The notes under the pieces are model-generated. The model worked only from the letters and a program-made list of their open reading frames with translations. It did not search any database and was not told the origin of the DNA. Of a stretch of 64,000 nucleotides of DNA, positions 33,793 through 43,602 are shown in pieces (positions within the stretch are counted from its first letter, which is position 1; every line of letters begins with the position of its first letter). This stretch comes from Bradyrhizobium diazoefficiens (GTDB lineage Bacteria; Pseudomonadota; Alphaproteobacteria; Rhizobiales; Xanthobacteraceae). Location of the stretch: the NCBI RefSeq assembly GCF_018131015.1, contig NZ_JAFCJJ010000024.1, positions 1 through 64,000 on the forward strand. The letters are read 5' to 3'. The position numbers and the translations under genes were made by a program.

Positions 33793-36747
33793 TCAGGCGA
33801 TGCGCCGGTCACCGCGATCGCCATGCCCCGCCAGTCTGATCAGGCGATCGACCGCGTTCAGAACAGCGCGTTCATGGGCCAGGCGTTCTTCGGCCTGCAA
33901 AAGCCCCATGCGCCCTTCGTCGCGCTCGGCAAACGTCGCGCCGGTCTTCACCTGCTCGGAGAATTTCGCGACGCTCGCTTCAGTCTCGGCGATCACCGCC
34001 CGCATCTCGTCGATGACGCGCGGACCGTCGGCGGCCATCCGCTTGATTCGATCGATCTCCTCGGCCGTCTGCGCCTCGACCTCGTCGGAAAAGATGTGAG
34101 GCGGCAACAGGGCGCAGAACTTCTCGAATTCCTCGCGCTCGCTCTGGATGACGATCGACGAGTAGTCCGAGAAGACGATCAGGGCCGCGATCATCTCGTC
34201 GGTCTCGTCGCCGGAAAAACGGTAGTCGAGCAAGGCCGCGCCCAGTGCGTTCTGGCGTCCGGTGAGAATCGCAGCCCCGATGCCGGTGAGCGCGGTTCGG
34301 CCCAGTGTTCGCCCGACGCGAAGCTTGGTCTCTGCGGCGATCCTGGCGATGCACCTGACCTGGGTGGCCGCGTTGTAGCGCACAATGCCGTCGCCTGACG
34401 ATGCGGGCCCGGTCCGCCACAGGCCAATCACGGGGTTCTTGAAGAAGACCTGGATGGAGTCAGCCGATTCGACCGGGGCTCCTTCGCCCTCGAAGGAGAA
34501 TATCTCCGCCTGCAGGACCGGCATCTTCCATCCCGAGCGCAAATTGCCATCCGATATTTCGATCGCGGGGTCGCTGGTGGACGTTTTCGCAAGGCCCAGA
34601 GCCGAATGCTGGGACATGGTGTCCAGGGCGGACTTTCGGGGACCGATCAAGGCCCAGACGAAGATGCCGAGCCAGCCGAGCCCGGTGAAGCCGAACACGA
34701 CATTGATGATCGCCAGCACCCAGGCATAGTGATGACGAACCTTGAAAGCGATGATGGTCGGAATCAGGTAGATCGCGAGCGCCAGCGGGATCAATCCGAC
34801 CGGCCCGATGGCAAAGCTCATCAAGGCCGGCAGCATCACCAGGACAATCAAGAGCCCGATTCCGAAATGCCTGTGCTCGACGATGTTCGTCGAGCGCCTC
34901 GACGCCTGCGTCTGCAAGACAGACGGCCTGGCCGCCGCTTGCGCGACCACAGTGGGTTCGGCCTTGTCGGCTTGCTCGTTCGCCGTCCCGGTCAATTCGG
35001 GGAGTGCGATCGGCAAAGCGGGCGGCTCCGTCATGGCGAGCGCCTCGGGCTCCGCCTCCTTGATCTCTATTGCTTCGTCGGTACCGGCGGCGATGTCCGC
35101 TTCCGCTTTGCTCTCCGGCGGGGGCGGCGGCGCGATCATGGCATTCTGCGGGGACGCGGCCCGCTTTTGCCGTTCGAACAACAGGAAGCCGACGGCTCCG
35201 AGCAGAACCAGCACCACCGCAATGAGGATCCATTGCGCGACATTCGCATCCGCAGGCTTGGCAGCCGCGACGGGCTGGATCGCGATCGGAGGACCGACGA
35301 CGCGCGGCTGCGCCGGCGGCTCGGCGGGCGCGGCAACCGCTTTGGGCTCGGCCGGTGTCTGGTCTGCCGGGCGTATCGCGGGCGCCGGGTTCGGGGCCGC
35401 CGGCACGTCTGGTGCACGTGCGACGTCGTAGGCGACGACAGGCGGCAGCGACGTGGCCTTGGCAGGGTCGTCGTTCGGCTTCGCCGGCGTCGAGGGTTGG
35501 CTCGCTGCGGCCGGGGCTGGTGGGGCCGCGGCCAACTCCTGACTCGCGACCGGGGCATCCGGTGCGAAGCTGGAGGGATCGGCGGCGAGGAAACGCAGCG
35601 TGCCGACGCCGAGCTGGTCCCAGCTCGCCGCCCAGACATATCCCGGGCCACCGGTGAGCTGGTACACCGGCAGCCCCATGGCCGCCGAGCGCTGGAAGTT
35701 GCCGATGTGATCCACGAGGATGCCGGCGCGCACGTCGCGTCCGGCCGCGAGCTCGGCGAGCCGGGCGCGGTCCAGTGGCTGCAGCTCGACGTCGCCCCAG
35801 GTCACCATGAGCGTCCGCGGGGCACCCAGGATCGCAGGGGCCGTGACGTAGCGCGGATCGCCGTACTTGGCGGCCAGCCGCCGCACGTCATCCATCGCCT
35901 CGTTACCCGCGAAGAAGGCCGGCTCGAGGTAGCGATTGACGTAGAGCGCCGTGCCGTCCGCATCATGCAGGATTGACGTCGTCGAATTGTACGGCCCGCG
36001 CGACGCCATCTCCTGACGCTTGCGCTGGCACCAGGTCCGGCCGGAAAACTGTTCGCTGGGGGTGCAGCGAAATGCGAGGTAGGCCGAACTTCCCGGCGCA
36101 ACCCGCCCGCCAAGACGGAGGCCATCCACCACGTAGGGGCTTTCCGATACGGCCGTCTGCGCGGGCGGCGCCGCGGTCACAGGCGTCGTATCCGGGCTCG
36201 CGATGCTCGCGCCGCGCCGCTGCATCTCGCGGATGGTGGCGAGCTGAATTTGCCTGATGCAGCCCGCGTCGGGCCCGCAACCCCGGCGCGCGGTCAGCAG
36301 TGGCGCCGCGACCGAGCGCGCGGTCCCCTCGCCCAGGCGGACGAGCAGATCCTGATAGCCGTCGCCGATCAGCCGATCGAGCCGGGCAAGCTCCGGGTCC
36401 GAGCAAATGGCGATCTCGTCGGCAGACCTGGCACGGCGGCAATCGAAGCTCGGGGCTGCAAGGTTCGGCTGGCCGCGGCAGAAGCTGCGGGTTGCGGCCA
36501 TGCGCGGATCCAGCGGCGAGATACCCTGACGGATCGCTTCATTGACCGAGGAGCCGCGCTGACGCAGCGCCCCGTCCATGCAGGAAATTTCCGAATTCGG
36601 CAGCCGCTGCCATTCGGCCTGGGTCGCGGCCGCAATGCCGGACCGGATCATGCCCCCGAAGAAATCGAAAATCTCCCGCTGCTGGGCCAGGGCGTCGTGC
36701 GGAACCAAAAGCATCAAACCAAACAAGGCAGTGCGCAAGAAACGCAT
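33793..36747 (-). CDS. Multidomain membrane protein with LprI-like and T4 Imm-like segments
   Basis: This 984-residue protein is not one I recognise as a whole. Read in order it has a signal peptide (FGLMLLVPHDALAQ) and a Cys-containing domain (about 105-190) with SFDCRRARSADEIAICSDPELARLDRLI, as in lysozyme inhibitor LprI/DUF1311 proteins. A secreted-looking domain (about 200-400) and a Pro/Ala-rich linker follow, then one membrane helix near 505-525 and a second acidic linker. A hydrophobic segment (about 632-707) then reads PTIIAFKVRHHYAWVLAIINVVFGFTGLGWLGIFVWALIG, the T4 Imm superinfection-immunity family pattern; a globular domain and a coiled-coil C-terminus end the protein. It stands alone, convergent with the ferritin-like gene. 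Confidence 0.7.
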   Translation of the reverse strand: MRFLRTALFGLMLLVPHDALAQQREIFDFFGGMIRSGIAAATQAEWQRLPNSEISCMDGALRQRGSSVNEAIRQGISPLDPRMAATRSFCRGQPNLAAPSFDCRRARSADEIAICSDPELARLDRLIGDGYQDLLVRLGEGTARSVAAPLLTARRGCGPDAGCIRQIQLATIREMQRRGASIASPDTTPVTAAPPAQTAVSESPYVVDGLRLGGRVAPGSSAYLAFRCTPSEQFSGRTWCQRKRQEMASRGPYNSTTSILHDADGTALYVNRYLEPAFFAGNEAMDDVRRLAAKYGDPRYVTAPAILGAPRTLMVTWGDVELQPLDRARLAELAAGRDVRAGILVDHIGNFQRSAAMGLPVYQLTGGPGYVWAASWDQLGVGTLRFLAADPSSFAPDAPVASQELAAAPPAPAAASQPSTPAKPNDDPAKATSLPPVVAYDVARAPDVPAAPNPAPAIRPADQTPAEPKAVAAPAEPPAQPRVVGPPIAIQPVAAAKPADANVAQWILIAVVLVLLGAVGFLLFERQKRAASPQNAMIAPPPPPESKAEADIAAGTDEAIEIKEAEPEALAMTEPPALPIALPELTGTANEQADKAEPTVVAQAAARPSVLQTQASRRSTNIVEHRHFGIGLLIVLVMLPALMSFAIGPVGLIPLALAIYLIPTIIAFKVRHHYAWVLAIINVVFGFTGLGWLGIFVWALIGPRKSALDTMSQHSALGLAKTSTSDPAIEISDGNLRSGWKMPVLQAEIFSFEGEGAPVESADSIQVFFKNPVIGLWRTGPASSGDGIVRYNAATQVRCIARIAAETKLRVGRTLGRTALTGIGAAILTGRQNALGAALLDYRFSGDETDEMIAALIVFSDYSSIVIQSEREEFEKFCALLPPHIFSDEVEAQTAEEIDRIKRMAADGPRVIDEMRAVIAETEASVAKFSEQVKTGATFAERDEGRMGLLQAEERLAHERAVLNAVDRLIRLAGHGDRGDRRIA

Positions 36748-37009
36748 CCGGGCAAATCTCCAGGAGATCGGCAGGCAATTCATGGTCAGCGAAGATTTAT
36801 CGGCTCAAAAACCACAACAATGAACACGACTTTTGTAGCCATGACCGTGCGCCGGCGCAATTCGCCGAAGCCGTTAACGGGAGGGCCGGTTCCTAAAATC
36901 TTTCCGCGCCCGTTACAGTCCCTTAAACCTCTAGTGGCAGTTTGGCCCGGGATCGGGGGGCCCCGCCTTGCGAAGGGCCGCGGAACGATCAGGTTCGGGG
37001 TCATCGCCC

Positions 37010-38287
37010 ATGTTTGCCGAGACGCTGGAAACGGTTCAATCCTCGCCATCGAAGCGGACGACCTATGTCCGCTTCGTGCTGGCCACGCTGGCGGTGATGG
37101 TGCTGTTCAAGACGTTCCGGTTCGGGCGCTGGACCGGCTGGCAGGTCCGCGAGCTTTCCGATTTCGACGCCTTCTACATCGTCGCGCAGCAGATCTGGCG
37201 CGGTCAGCTCGACCTGGTCTACCGGTTCGAAACCCTGGTCAAGCTCCAGGCGGAGGCGTTCCACGGGGCGACGAGCTTCATGCCCTGGACCTACCCGCCG
37301 CAGTTCGATCTGCTGGTGGCTCCGTTTGCGCTTTTGCCCGCCGGTATCGCCTATCTCCTGTTCGTCACGGCGACGCTGACGGCCTATCTCCTGATCCTTC
37401 GCGCCATCGCGGGCAGGAATTTCGCCCACGTCCTGGTCGTCATGTTTCCCGCACTCGCGATCACCGTCGGTTGCGGGCAGAACGGCTTTCTCACCGGCGC
37501 GCTGATTGGCTTCGTCTGCCTTAACGTGGAGCGGCGCCAGGTTCTCGCCGGTCTCGCGCTCGGCGCGATGGTGATCAAGCCGCATCTGGCCATCGCCGCC
37601 GGCGTCTACCTGCTGGCGACGCGCCGCTGGGTCGCGCTCGCGACCGCCACGAGCGTCGTGCTGGCGAGTTCGCTGGTCTGCACGCTGGTGTTCGGATGGC
37701 AGATCTGGGCCGCATGGCTCGGTGCGATCCGGGAATCGGCCATCTTCCTGGAGCGCGGCTTCTATCCGCTGTTTCGCATGATCTCGGCCTACGCCGCGCT
37801 TGGCCGGGCCGGCGTGCCCCCGGCATTCGCCTTCTGGACGCAGGCGGCTGTCGCGTGCCTCGCGTTGTCAGCGATCGTGATCGCCGTCTGGTTCAGTGCC
37901 GCGCGAAAGATGTCGGCGGCCTTCCCGCTCGGCATTACCGCCATGGTCTCGGTGATGATCAGCCCCTATGCGTATGACTATGACCTGCCGATGGTGGGCA
38001 TCGGCCTCGCCTTGCTGCTGCCCGATCTGGTCCAGGTGGCGAGCGCGCGCGAACGCACCGGCATCTATGGGCTGATCCTGCTTGCCGGCGCCTATGGGAT
38101 GCTCCAGTCGGGACGGCTTGCGGCGCTGTATGGCAATGAGGCCGATCTCCCCGACATGGACGACAAGTTTGCGCCTGCCGTCGGCGGCGTCGCGATGATG
38201 CTGTTGCTGGCGCTGCTGCTGCGCGTGCTGTGGCGCGCCACGCGGCCTGCACCGGTCCTGCGAGAGGCCGCGCAACCCGCGGAATAG
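37010..38287 (+). CDS. GT87-family (DUF2029) membrane glycosyltransferase
   Basis: This 425-residue polytopic protein has the features of GT-C fold mannosyltransferase-like family 87: an early DFDAFYIVAQQIWRGQLDLVY loop after the first helix, TYPPQFDLLVAPFALLP, CGQNGFLTGALIGF and VIKPHLAIAAGVYLL, with about ten membrane helices. Such enzymes use polyprenyl-phosphate sugars to glycosylate on the outer face of the inner membrane. No polysaccharide cluster surrounds it, so the acceptor is unknown. The ATG at 37010 is chosen over one 14 codons upstream because it places the first helix normally. Confidence 0.82.
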   Translation: MFAETLETVQSSPSKRTTYVRFVLATLAVMVLFKTFRFGRWTGWQVRELSDFDAFYIVAQQIWRGQLDLVYRFETLVKLQAEAFHGATSFMPWTYPPQFDLLVAPFALLPAGIAYLLFVTATLTAYLLILRAIAGRNFAHVLVVMFPALAITVGCGQNGFLTGALIGFVCLNVERRQVLAGLALGAMVIKPHLAIAAGVYLLATRRWVALATATSVVLASSLVCTLVFGWQIWAAWLGAIRESAIFLERGFYPLFRMISAYAALGRAGVPPAFAFWTQAAVACLALSAIVIAVWFSAARKMSAAFPLGITAMVSVMISPYAYDYDLPMVGIGLALLLPDLVQVASARERTGIYGLILLAGAYGMLQSGRLAALYGNEADLPDMDDKFAPAVGGVAMMLLLALLLRVLWRATRPAPVLREAAQPAE

Positions 38288-39169
38288 CTAGCTTCGCTGC
38301 AAGGCCAGCGTCACGCCGCCGAGCGTGAGTGCCATCGCGGTCCATTCGCGCAGACCCAGCGGCTCGCCGAGGATGATCGCGGCCGAGACCACGCCGATCA
38401 CCGGGACGATCAGCATGCCGGTCGAGGCCGAGGACGGTGGCAGCCGGCGCAGGGTCTCGAACCAGGTGACATAGCAGACACCCATCGGCACCAGCGTCAT
38501 GTAGGCGAAGCAGCCAAGCCCCACCGGCGTGATCGCCGCATAGTTTGGACGCTCGAACAGGACGCCGAGGACCAGCATCGCGGCGCAGCCGAGCCCGACC
38601 TGCCAGGCGACGACGACCAGCGGCGGCATCGGCAACGGCTTGCGATTGAGCACGTTGCCGAGCGCAAACAGGATGGCGCAGGACAGCGCAAGGACGACGC
38701 CGAGCAGCTTGTCGGCGCTGAAGGCAAAACCGTCGCCGCCCAGCAGCAGGGTCACGCCGGCGACGCCGAGCGCGAGCCCCGAAATGTCCCGAACGGTGGG
38801 GCGTGTGTGCAGCACGGGCCAAGCCAACAGCATGGCCCAGATCGGCATGGTGTAGGCGAGCAATGCACCCTCGCCCACGGTGACGTATTTCATCGCTACG
38901 GTGCCGAACCCCATCCAGGCGAATACGTTGGTGAAGGTCGCAAACAGCAGTCGCGGGATCGCCTCGCGCGGAACGGCAAGCGGCTCCTGCCGCGCAAGCG
39001 CCAGCGTCGCGAGGATGAGCGAGGCGCAGACGCCCGCAAGGCCGCGCGCGAACAGAGGCGGCCATTGCTGGAGCAACAGCTTCATCAGCGGCCAGTTCAG
39101 CGCCCAGCCGACTCCCGTCACCAGGAGGCAGAGAGAACCGATCGTCCTGTCGCGGCGTGCCAAATCCAT
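38288..39169 (-). CDS. EamA-family (DMT) transporter
   Basis: The 293-residue protein has ten predicted membrane helices in two EamA repeats, the first starting GSLCLLVTGVGWALNWPLMKLLLQQWPPLFARGLAGV and the second around ALSCAILFALGNVLNR. The PVIGVVSAAIILGEPLGLREWTAMALTLGGV motif near the C-terminus is standard for drug/metabolite exporters of the RhaT/YdcZ/EamA kind. Substrate unknown. It converges with the GT87 gene with no intergenic space and is divergent from dodecin. Confidence 0.88.
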   Translation of the reverse strand: MDLARRDRTIGSLCLLVTGVGWALNWPLMKLLLQQWPPLFARGLAGVCASLILATLALARQEPLAVPREAIPRLLFATFTNVFAWMGFGTVAMKYVTVGEGALLAYTMPIWAMLLAWPVLHTRPTVRDISGLALGVAGVTLLLGGDGFAFSADKLLGVVLALSCAILFALGNVLNRKPLPMPPLVVVAWQVGLGCAAMLVLGVLFERPNYAAITPVGLGCFAYMTLVPMGVCYVTWFETLRRLPPSSASTGMLIVPVIGVVSAAIILGEPLGLREWTAMALTLGGVTLALQRS

Positions 39170-39341
39170 CCCCAGCGCTTAGCAGGCGAACGCGGCGCGC
39201 TCCACCGCGCTTGGCGCATACGGGTCATCACGCAGCAGGGAACCCGACGCACCGGCGCCCGTTCAGAGTGGAGGCCATGCGCCTCGCGATCGCCGCCCGT
39301 CCCGCGAGAAACTGGCCGCCACAACACAAGGGAGACGCGCG

Positions 39342-39563
39342 ATGCCTACAGCCGAGAAGGATCACGTCTACAAGATCCTGGAGTTGGTCGGGTCATCCGA
39401 GACCTCGATCGAGGATGCGATCAAGAACGCGATCAGCCGCGCCGCCAAGACCGTCCGCGAGATGAAATGGTTCGAAGTGGTGCAGACGCGCGGTCACATC
39501 GAGAACGGCGCCGTGCGCCACTACCAGGTGACGCTGCGGGTTGGCTTCACGCTGGATGGGTAA
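39342..39563 (+). CDS. Dodecin, flavin-binding protein
   Basis: The 73-residue protein matches dodecin, a small dodecameric flavin-storage protein: VYKILELVGSSETSIEDAIKNAISRAAKTVREMKWFEVVQTRGHIENG, with the flavin-stacking Trp in KWFEV (Trp43) and the conserved Gln in VQTRG. It probably buffers free FMN/riboflavin in the cytoplasm. It is a single-gene unit; a 7-bp hairpin (TCCGACG/CGTCGGA, 39576-39592) follows its stop. Confidence 0.93.
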   Translation: MPTAEKDHVYKILELVGSSETSIEDAIKNAISRAAKTVREMKWFEVVQTRGHIENGAVRHYQVTLRVGFTLDG

Positions 39564-39641
39564 AGGGCGCTTGCGTCCGACGGTGCGTCGGATATCACTC
39601 CGGTCAGGGTCGGACGTGCCGGCCGGACCGAGAGTGTTGTC

Positions 39642-40265
39642 GTGACCGATGAAATCAGGCTTGTCCTGTTCGACATGGACAACGTCCTATGTGACTACGA
39701 CCGGGGAAAGCGGGTCGCCCATCTGGCGCAGCTTGCAGGGGCCACCAGCGAGTTCGTCTACAAGGCGATCTGGGAGTCCGGTTTCGAGCTTCTCGGCGAC
39801 TCCGGCGCCGTCGACGCCGCGGGCTATCTGCGTGGATTCGGCGAGCGCATCGGCTATCCGCTGTCCTTGGAGGAGTGGGTCGAGGCGCGGCGGCGCTCGA
39901 TGATGGCCGACCTCGCGATGCTGGAGATCGTGGGTCAGCTGCGCGGATCGGTCGATATTGCGGTTCTGACCAACAACAGCACGCTGGTCTCCGATCACAT
40001 CGACACCCTGCTTCCGGAGTTGCGGCCACTGTTCGGCCCCAGGATCTACACGTCGGCCCGGTTCAAGGCGGCGAAGCCCGATCCCCTCTGCTACCGCCTC
40101 TGCGTGTCCGAACTCGGGGTGAAGCCGGAGGCCGTCCTCTTTGTTGACGACCTCGAAGAGAATGTCGCCGGCGCGCGGGAAGCCGGTCTCCGAGCGCATC
40201 ACCACACGTCGGTCCAGACGTTCAGGCAGGTCCTGTCGAGCTACGGCCTGCCTGGCGGGCAGTGA
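39642..40265 (+). CDS. HAD-superfamily phosphatase
   Basis: The 207-residue protein begins (GTG start) with TDEIRLVLFDMDNVLCDYDRGKRV, the HAD motif I with nucleophile Asp and general acid Asp (DxD). It has motif II VLTNNST, motif III Lys in RFKAAKPDP and motif IV VLFVDDLEENV. A helical cap domain lies between motifs I and II. It is close to the alpha-D-glucose-1-phosphate/beta-phosphoglucomutase-like HAD group; substrate unknown. It follows dodecin and converges on the broken MFS gene. Confidence 0.88.
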   Translation: MTDEIRLVLFDMDNVLCDYDRGKRVAHLAQLAGATSEFVYKAIWESGFELLGDSGAVDAAGYLRGFGERIGYPLSLEEWVEARRRSMMADLAMLEIVGQLRGSVDIAVLTNNSTLVSDHIDTLLPELRPLFGPRIYTSARFKAAKPDPLCYRLCVSELGVKPEAVLFVDDLEENVAGAREAGLRAHHHTSVQTFRQVLSSYGLPGGQ

Positions 40266-40277
40266 GCGAACCCGCGG

Positions 40278-41530
40278 TCAGGCAAGATCGACGCCGCGCC
40301 GCTCCGGGATCAGGATCAGCAGCGCCACGATGTCGATGAGGTAGAGCAGCGCAAGCCCTGCGATCGCGACCGGAAAGCCGTAGGCGGCGCTGACGAGGCC
40401 GACTACCAGCGGACCGAAGCCCGCAACGGCGCGGCCGATGTTGAAGAACACGTTCTGCGCGGTGGCGCGCGCCGCGGTCGGATAGAGCTCGCTCATCAGC
40501 GCGCCGTAGCCGCCGAGCATGCCGTTGACGAAGAAGCCCATCACGGCTCCGCCGATCAGCAAGGCCGAGGCCGCCGTCAACTGCGAATAGACCACCACCA
40601 TGATGGCCGCGCCCAGCATGTAGGACAGGAACGCGGGACGGCGGCCGACGCGGTCGGCGACATGGCCGAACAGGAAGATCCCGAGCGCCATGCCGGCGAT
40701 GGTGACGGCGGTCCACAGCGCCGATTGCGTCAGGCCATAGCCGAACCGCGTCGAGAGATAGTTCGGCAGCCAGATCATGATGCCGTAGTAGCCGAAATTC
40801 TGCACCGAGCAGAGAATGATCATTCCGATGCCGATCCTGGTCCCGCATCGGCCACGAGCGCGCGAAGCGAGGAGCCGGCATTCGCCGCCTTCGCCCTGTG
40901 CGCGATGAACACGTCCGGCTCGTGCAGCTTGCGCCGGATCACATAGGCGATGACCGCCGGAAACACGCCGAGCGCAAACATCCCGCGCCAGCCAATGACC
41001 GGCAGCAGGACCGGCGTCGCCAGCGCAGCAACGAGTACGCCGAACTGCCAGCCAAGCCCGACATAGGAGGTTGCCCGCGCGCGCATGTTTGCCGGCCAGG
41101 CCTCGGCCACCAGCGCCATCCCGATGCCGAACTCGCCACCGAGACCGATGCCGGCGATGGCTCGGTAGGCCAGCAGATCCCAATAGCCCTGGGCCAGGGC
41201 GCACAGACCGGTGAATACCGCGAACAGAACGATGCTCCAGGTCAGGACGCGCACCCGGCCGAGCCGGTCGGACAGCATGCCGAAGACGAAGCCGCCGACG
41301 ACCGCGCCGCCCAGCGTTCCCGTCACCAGCGAGGCCGCCTGCGGCTGCGTGAGATGGAGGTCCTTCGAGATCGCCGTCAGCATGAAGCCGAGGATGAGAA
41401 GGTCGAACCCGTCCATGGCGTAGCCCAGCGCCGATCCCCACAGCGCCCGGCGGGCTGCCACGTCGCGATCGGTCGTGCGCGCCGCCGTCGCTGCGGCCCC
41501 GCCGAAAGCGACATCCTGGACCTGGCTCAT
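40278..41530 (-). pseudogene. MFS transporter interrupted by a 1-base frameshift
   Basis: Two frames together make one 12-helix MFS transporter. The N-terminal part starts MSQVQDVAFGGAAATAARTTD at 41530 and runs through GSALGYAMDGFDLLILGFML, the conserved DRLGRVRVL loop and GIGLGGEFGIGMALV to helix 6. Near 40842-40844 the frame shifts by one (a GGGG run would restore it as DAGTRIGIG; only GGG is present). The C-terminal half IGMIILCSVQNFGYYGIMIWLPNY... continues in the other frame to 40278. The DGFDLLI motif suggests the aromatic/carboxylic acid symporter-like branch. Either a real mutation or a homopolymer sequencing error. Confidence 0.8.
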
Positions 41531-41703
41531 GGATTTTCCCCTTCCCCGGTCGATCCCCCCGGATCGAGCCTCGACGACGGTCGCACCGTACACTCGGTCG
41601 GGATGTAACGCCACGAGACGGCCGCCCGCGCCGGCCCCTTCATCCACCGGGTCCGGCGCGTGGGGGTCGTCAAGCCGGCGGCGTCGGAACCGCCTCTCCG
41701 TCG

Positions 41704-43602
41704 TCAATTGCCGTAGAGATAGTTCGGCAGCCACAGTGTCAGGCCGGGCCAGATGTACATGAACACCATGCAGATGATGACGATCAGCATATAGGGCATC
41801 ATGCCGGAGAAGATCTGGTTCAGCGTGACGTGCTTCGGCGCGACGCCCTTCAGGTAGAAGGCCGACATCGCCACCGGCGGCGACAGGAAGGCGGCCTGCA
41901 GGTTCACGAACACCAGCACGCCCCACAGCACCGGATCGATGTTGAAATGCTTCAGCATCGGCAGGAAGATCGGCACGAAGATCACGATGATCTCGGTCCA
42001 TTCCAGCGGCCATCCGAGCAGGAAGATGATCGCCTGCGACAGGATCATGAACTGTACCGGCGACATGTTGAGCGACAGCACCCAGCTCTCGAGCAGCGCC
42101 TGGCCGCCAAGGATGGCGAACACCGCCGAGAACAGCGCCGAGCCCACGAACAGCCAGCACACCATCGAGGTGGTCTTGGCGGTCAGGAACACCGCCTCCT
42201 TGGTCCGCTTCCAGTCGAGCGTGCGTGCCTGGAACGCCAGCAGGAAGGCGCCGGCGGCGCCGACGGCAGCTGATTCAGTCGCGGTGGTGATGCCGAACAG
42301 GATCACGGCGAGCACCACCACCGTGAGAATGCCGAGCGGCATCACCGAGATGACGAGCAGGCGCAGCACCTCGAACTGCTCGGCCTCCATGGTCCAGTAG
42401 TAGTAGAGGAGCAGGAGCGCGCAGAAGGCCGCGACGAAGGCGAAGTAGGTGTAGAACTCCGGCGGCGGCCCGGAATCGACCGGCGCCGCCGCGGCCTTGC
42501 CGCGCAGCTCGGCGCTGCCCATCTGCTGCAGGGCTTCCGGCTCCGTCTTCGACGGCTTGTCCGCGCGGCTGGCCGCGCCGCCGAGCTCTTCAAGCACCTC
42601 CTCCTGCTCGACGACTTGCGCGCCGGCGCCGAGCGGCTGCAGCGTCTCTTCCGCGCGCTGCGGCTGCTGCTGCGTCACGGCTGCGACCGGCGCCGGCACG
42701 TCGGGCTGCTGGTGGATCACCACGTACCACCAGGTCGCCCACAGCGTCGCCACCGTCAGCACCAGCGGCACCAGCGCATAGCCGAGACTTTGCAGCAGCC
42801 CCACATAGCCGACTCGGGCACCGTCGACGGTGAGCTTCATCGCCCTGGCGGGCGCGAGCACGGCAGCTAGCAGCGCCGGAAGCATCTTGCGCGAATAGGC
42901 GCGCTGAAGGTCGGAGATCCACGGCCGCACCGGGACCTTGATCTCGCTCTCCGAGAGCTTTGGCGCGATCTTCGGATTCAAGAGCGCCCAGCCGATGATG
43001 TAGACCAGGTAGAGGAAGGCCAGGAAGAAGCCTGGAAACATCGCGGCGGCGTAGAGCTTCACGACGGACTGGCCCGCCACCGCGGCATAGACGATGATCA
43101 TCACCGAGGGCGGGATCAGAATGCCGAGCGTGCCGCCGGCGGTGATCACACCGGAGGCAAGCTTGACGTCGTAGCCGGCCTTCAGCATCGGGTTGAAGGC
43201 GATGACGCCCATCAGCACCACCACCGCGCCGACGAGGCCGGAGGCGATGCCCCAGAAGGTGCAGACGATCAGCGTCGCCACCGCGAGCGAGGCCGGTACG
43301 CGCCGGAACGCAAGCTGGATCGAATAGAACATCTTGTCGACCAGCGCGCCGCGCTCCATCACGTAGCCCATCAGCACAAACAACGGGATCGAGATCAGGA
43401 CATCGTTGGTCATCGCGCCATAGGTGCGCTGGACCATCAGGTCGAAGATGTGATTGTCGCCCCAGGCCTCGCCGCCGCGATGATAGGCGAAGAAGCCGAA
43501 GAACATGCCGAGACCCATCAGGGTGAAGGCGGTCGGAAACCCCATCATGATGACGACCACGATGAGGCCGAGCATCAAGAGCCCAAGTGCCGGATCGCTC
43601 AT
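41704..43602 (-). CDS. TRAP transporter large permease (DctM type) with long insertion
   Basis: The 632-residue subunit is about 200 residues longer than usual DctM (about 430). The N-terminal and C-terminal halves carry normal DctM helices, with GYVMERGALVDKMF, TAGGTLGILIPPSVMIIVYA, FLLGWPLEWTEIIVIFVPIFLPML and FLSPPVAMSAFYLKGVAP. Between about residues 265 and 420 there are extra hydrophobic segments (VATLWATWWYVVIHQ and YTYFAFVAAFCALLLLYYYW) separated by a Gln/Glu/Pro-rich hydrophilic linker. It carries the substrate across with Na+ or H+ coupling, overlaps the small permease gene by four bases, and probably imports an organic acid. Confidence 0.9.
   Translation of the reverse strand: MSDPALGLLMLGLIVVVIMMGFPTAFTLMGLGMFFGFFAYHRGGEAWGDNHIFDLMVQRTYGAMTNDVLISIPLFVLMGYVMERGALVDKMFYSIQLAFRRVPASLAVATLIVCTFWGIASGLVGAVVVLMGVIAFNPMLKAGYDVKLASGVITAGGTLGILIPPSVMIIVYAAVAGQSVVKLYAAAMFPGFFLAFLYLVYIIGWALLNPKIAPKLSESEIKVPVRPWISDLQRAYSRKMLPALLAAVLAPARAMKLTVDGARVGYVGLLQSLGYALVPLVLTVATLWATWWYVVIHQQPDVPAPVAAVTQQQPQRAEETLQPLGAGAQVVEQEEVLEELGGAASRADKPSKTEPEALQQMGSAELRGKAAAAPVDSGPPPEFYTYFAFVAAFCALLLLYYYWTMEAEQFEVLRLLVISVMPLGILTVVVLAVILFGITTATESAAVGAAGAFLLAFQARTLDWKRTKEAVFLTAKTTSMVCWLFVGSALFSAVFAILGGQALLESWVLSLNMSPVQFMILSQAIIFLLGWPLEWTEIIVIFVPIFLPMLKHFNIDPVLWGVLVFVNLQAAFLSPPVAMSAFYLKGVAPKHVTLNQIFSGMMPYMLIVIICMVFMYIWPGLTLWLPNYLYGN

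Noticed and set aside
34606..35976. 456-codon plus-strand frame opposite the 984-residue gene
   Set aside because: Arg/Asp/Gly-rich shadow; the minus-strand protein has a signal peptide and family motifs.
33793..36747. Prophage remnant suggested by the Imm-like segment
   Set aside because: No integrase, structural phage genes or attachment sites nearby; the gene is a single large chromosomal protein.
40820..41530. Programmed -1 frameshift in the MFS gene
   Set aside because: No classic slippery heptamer or clear downstream structure was seen; a lost base in a G run is simpler.
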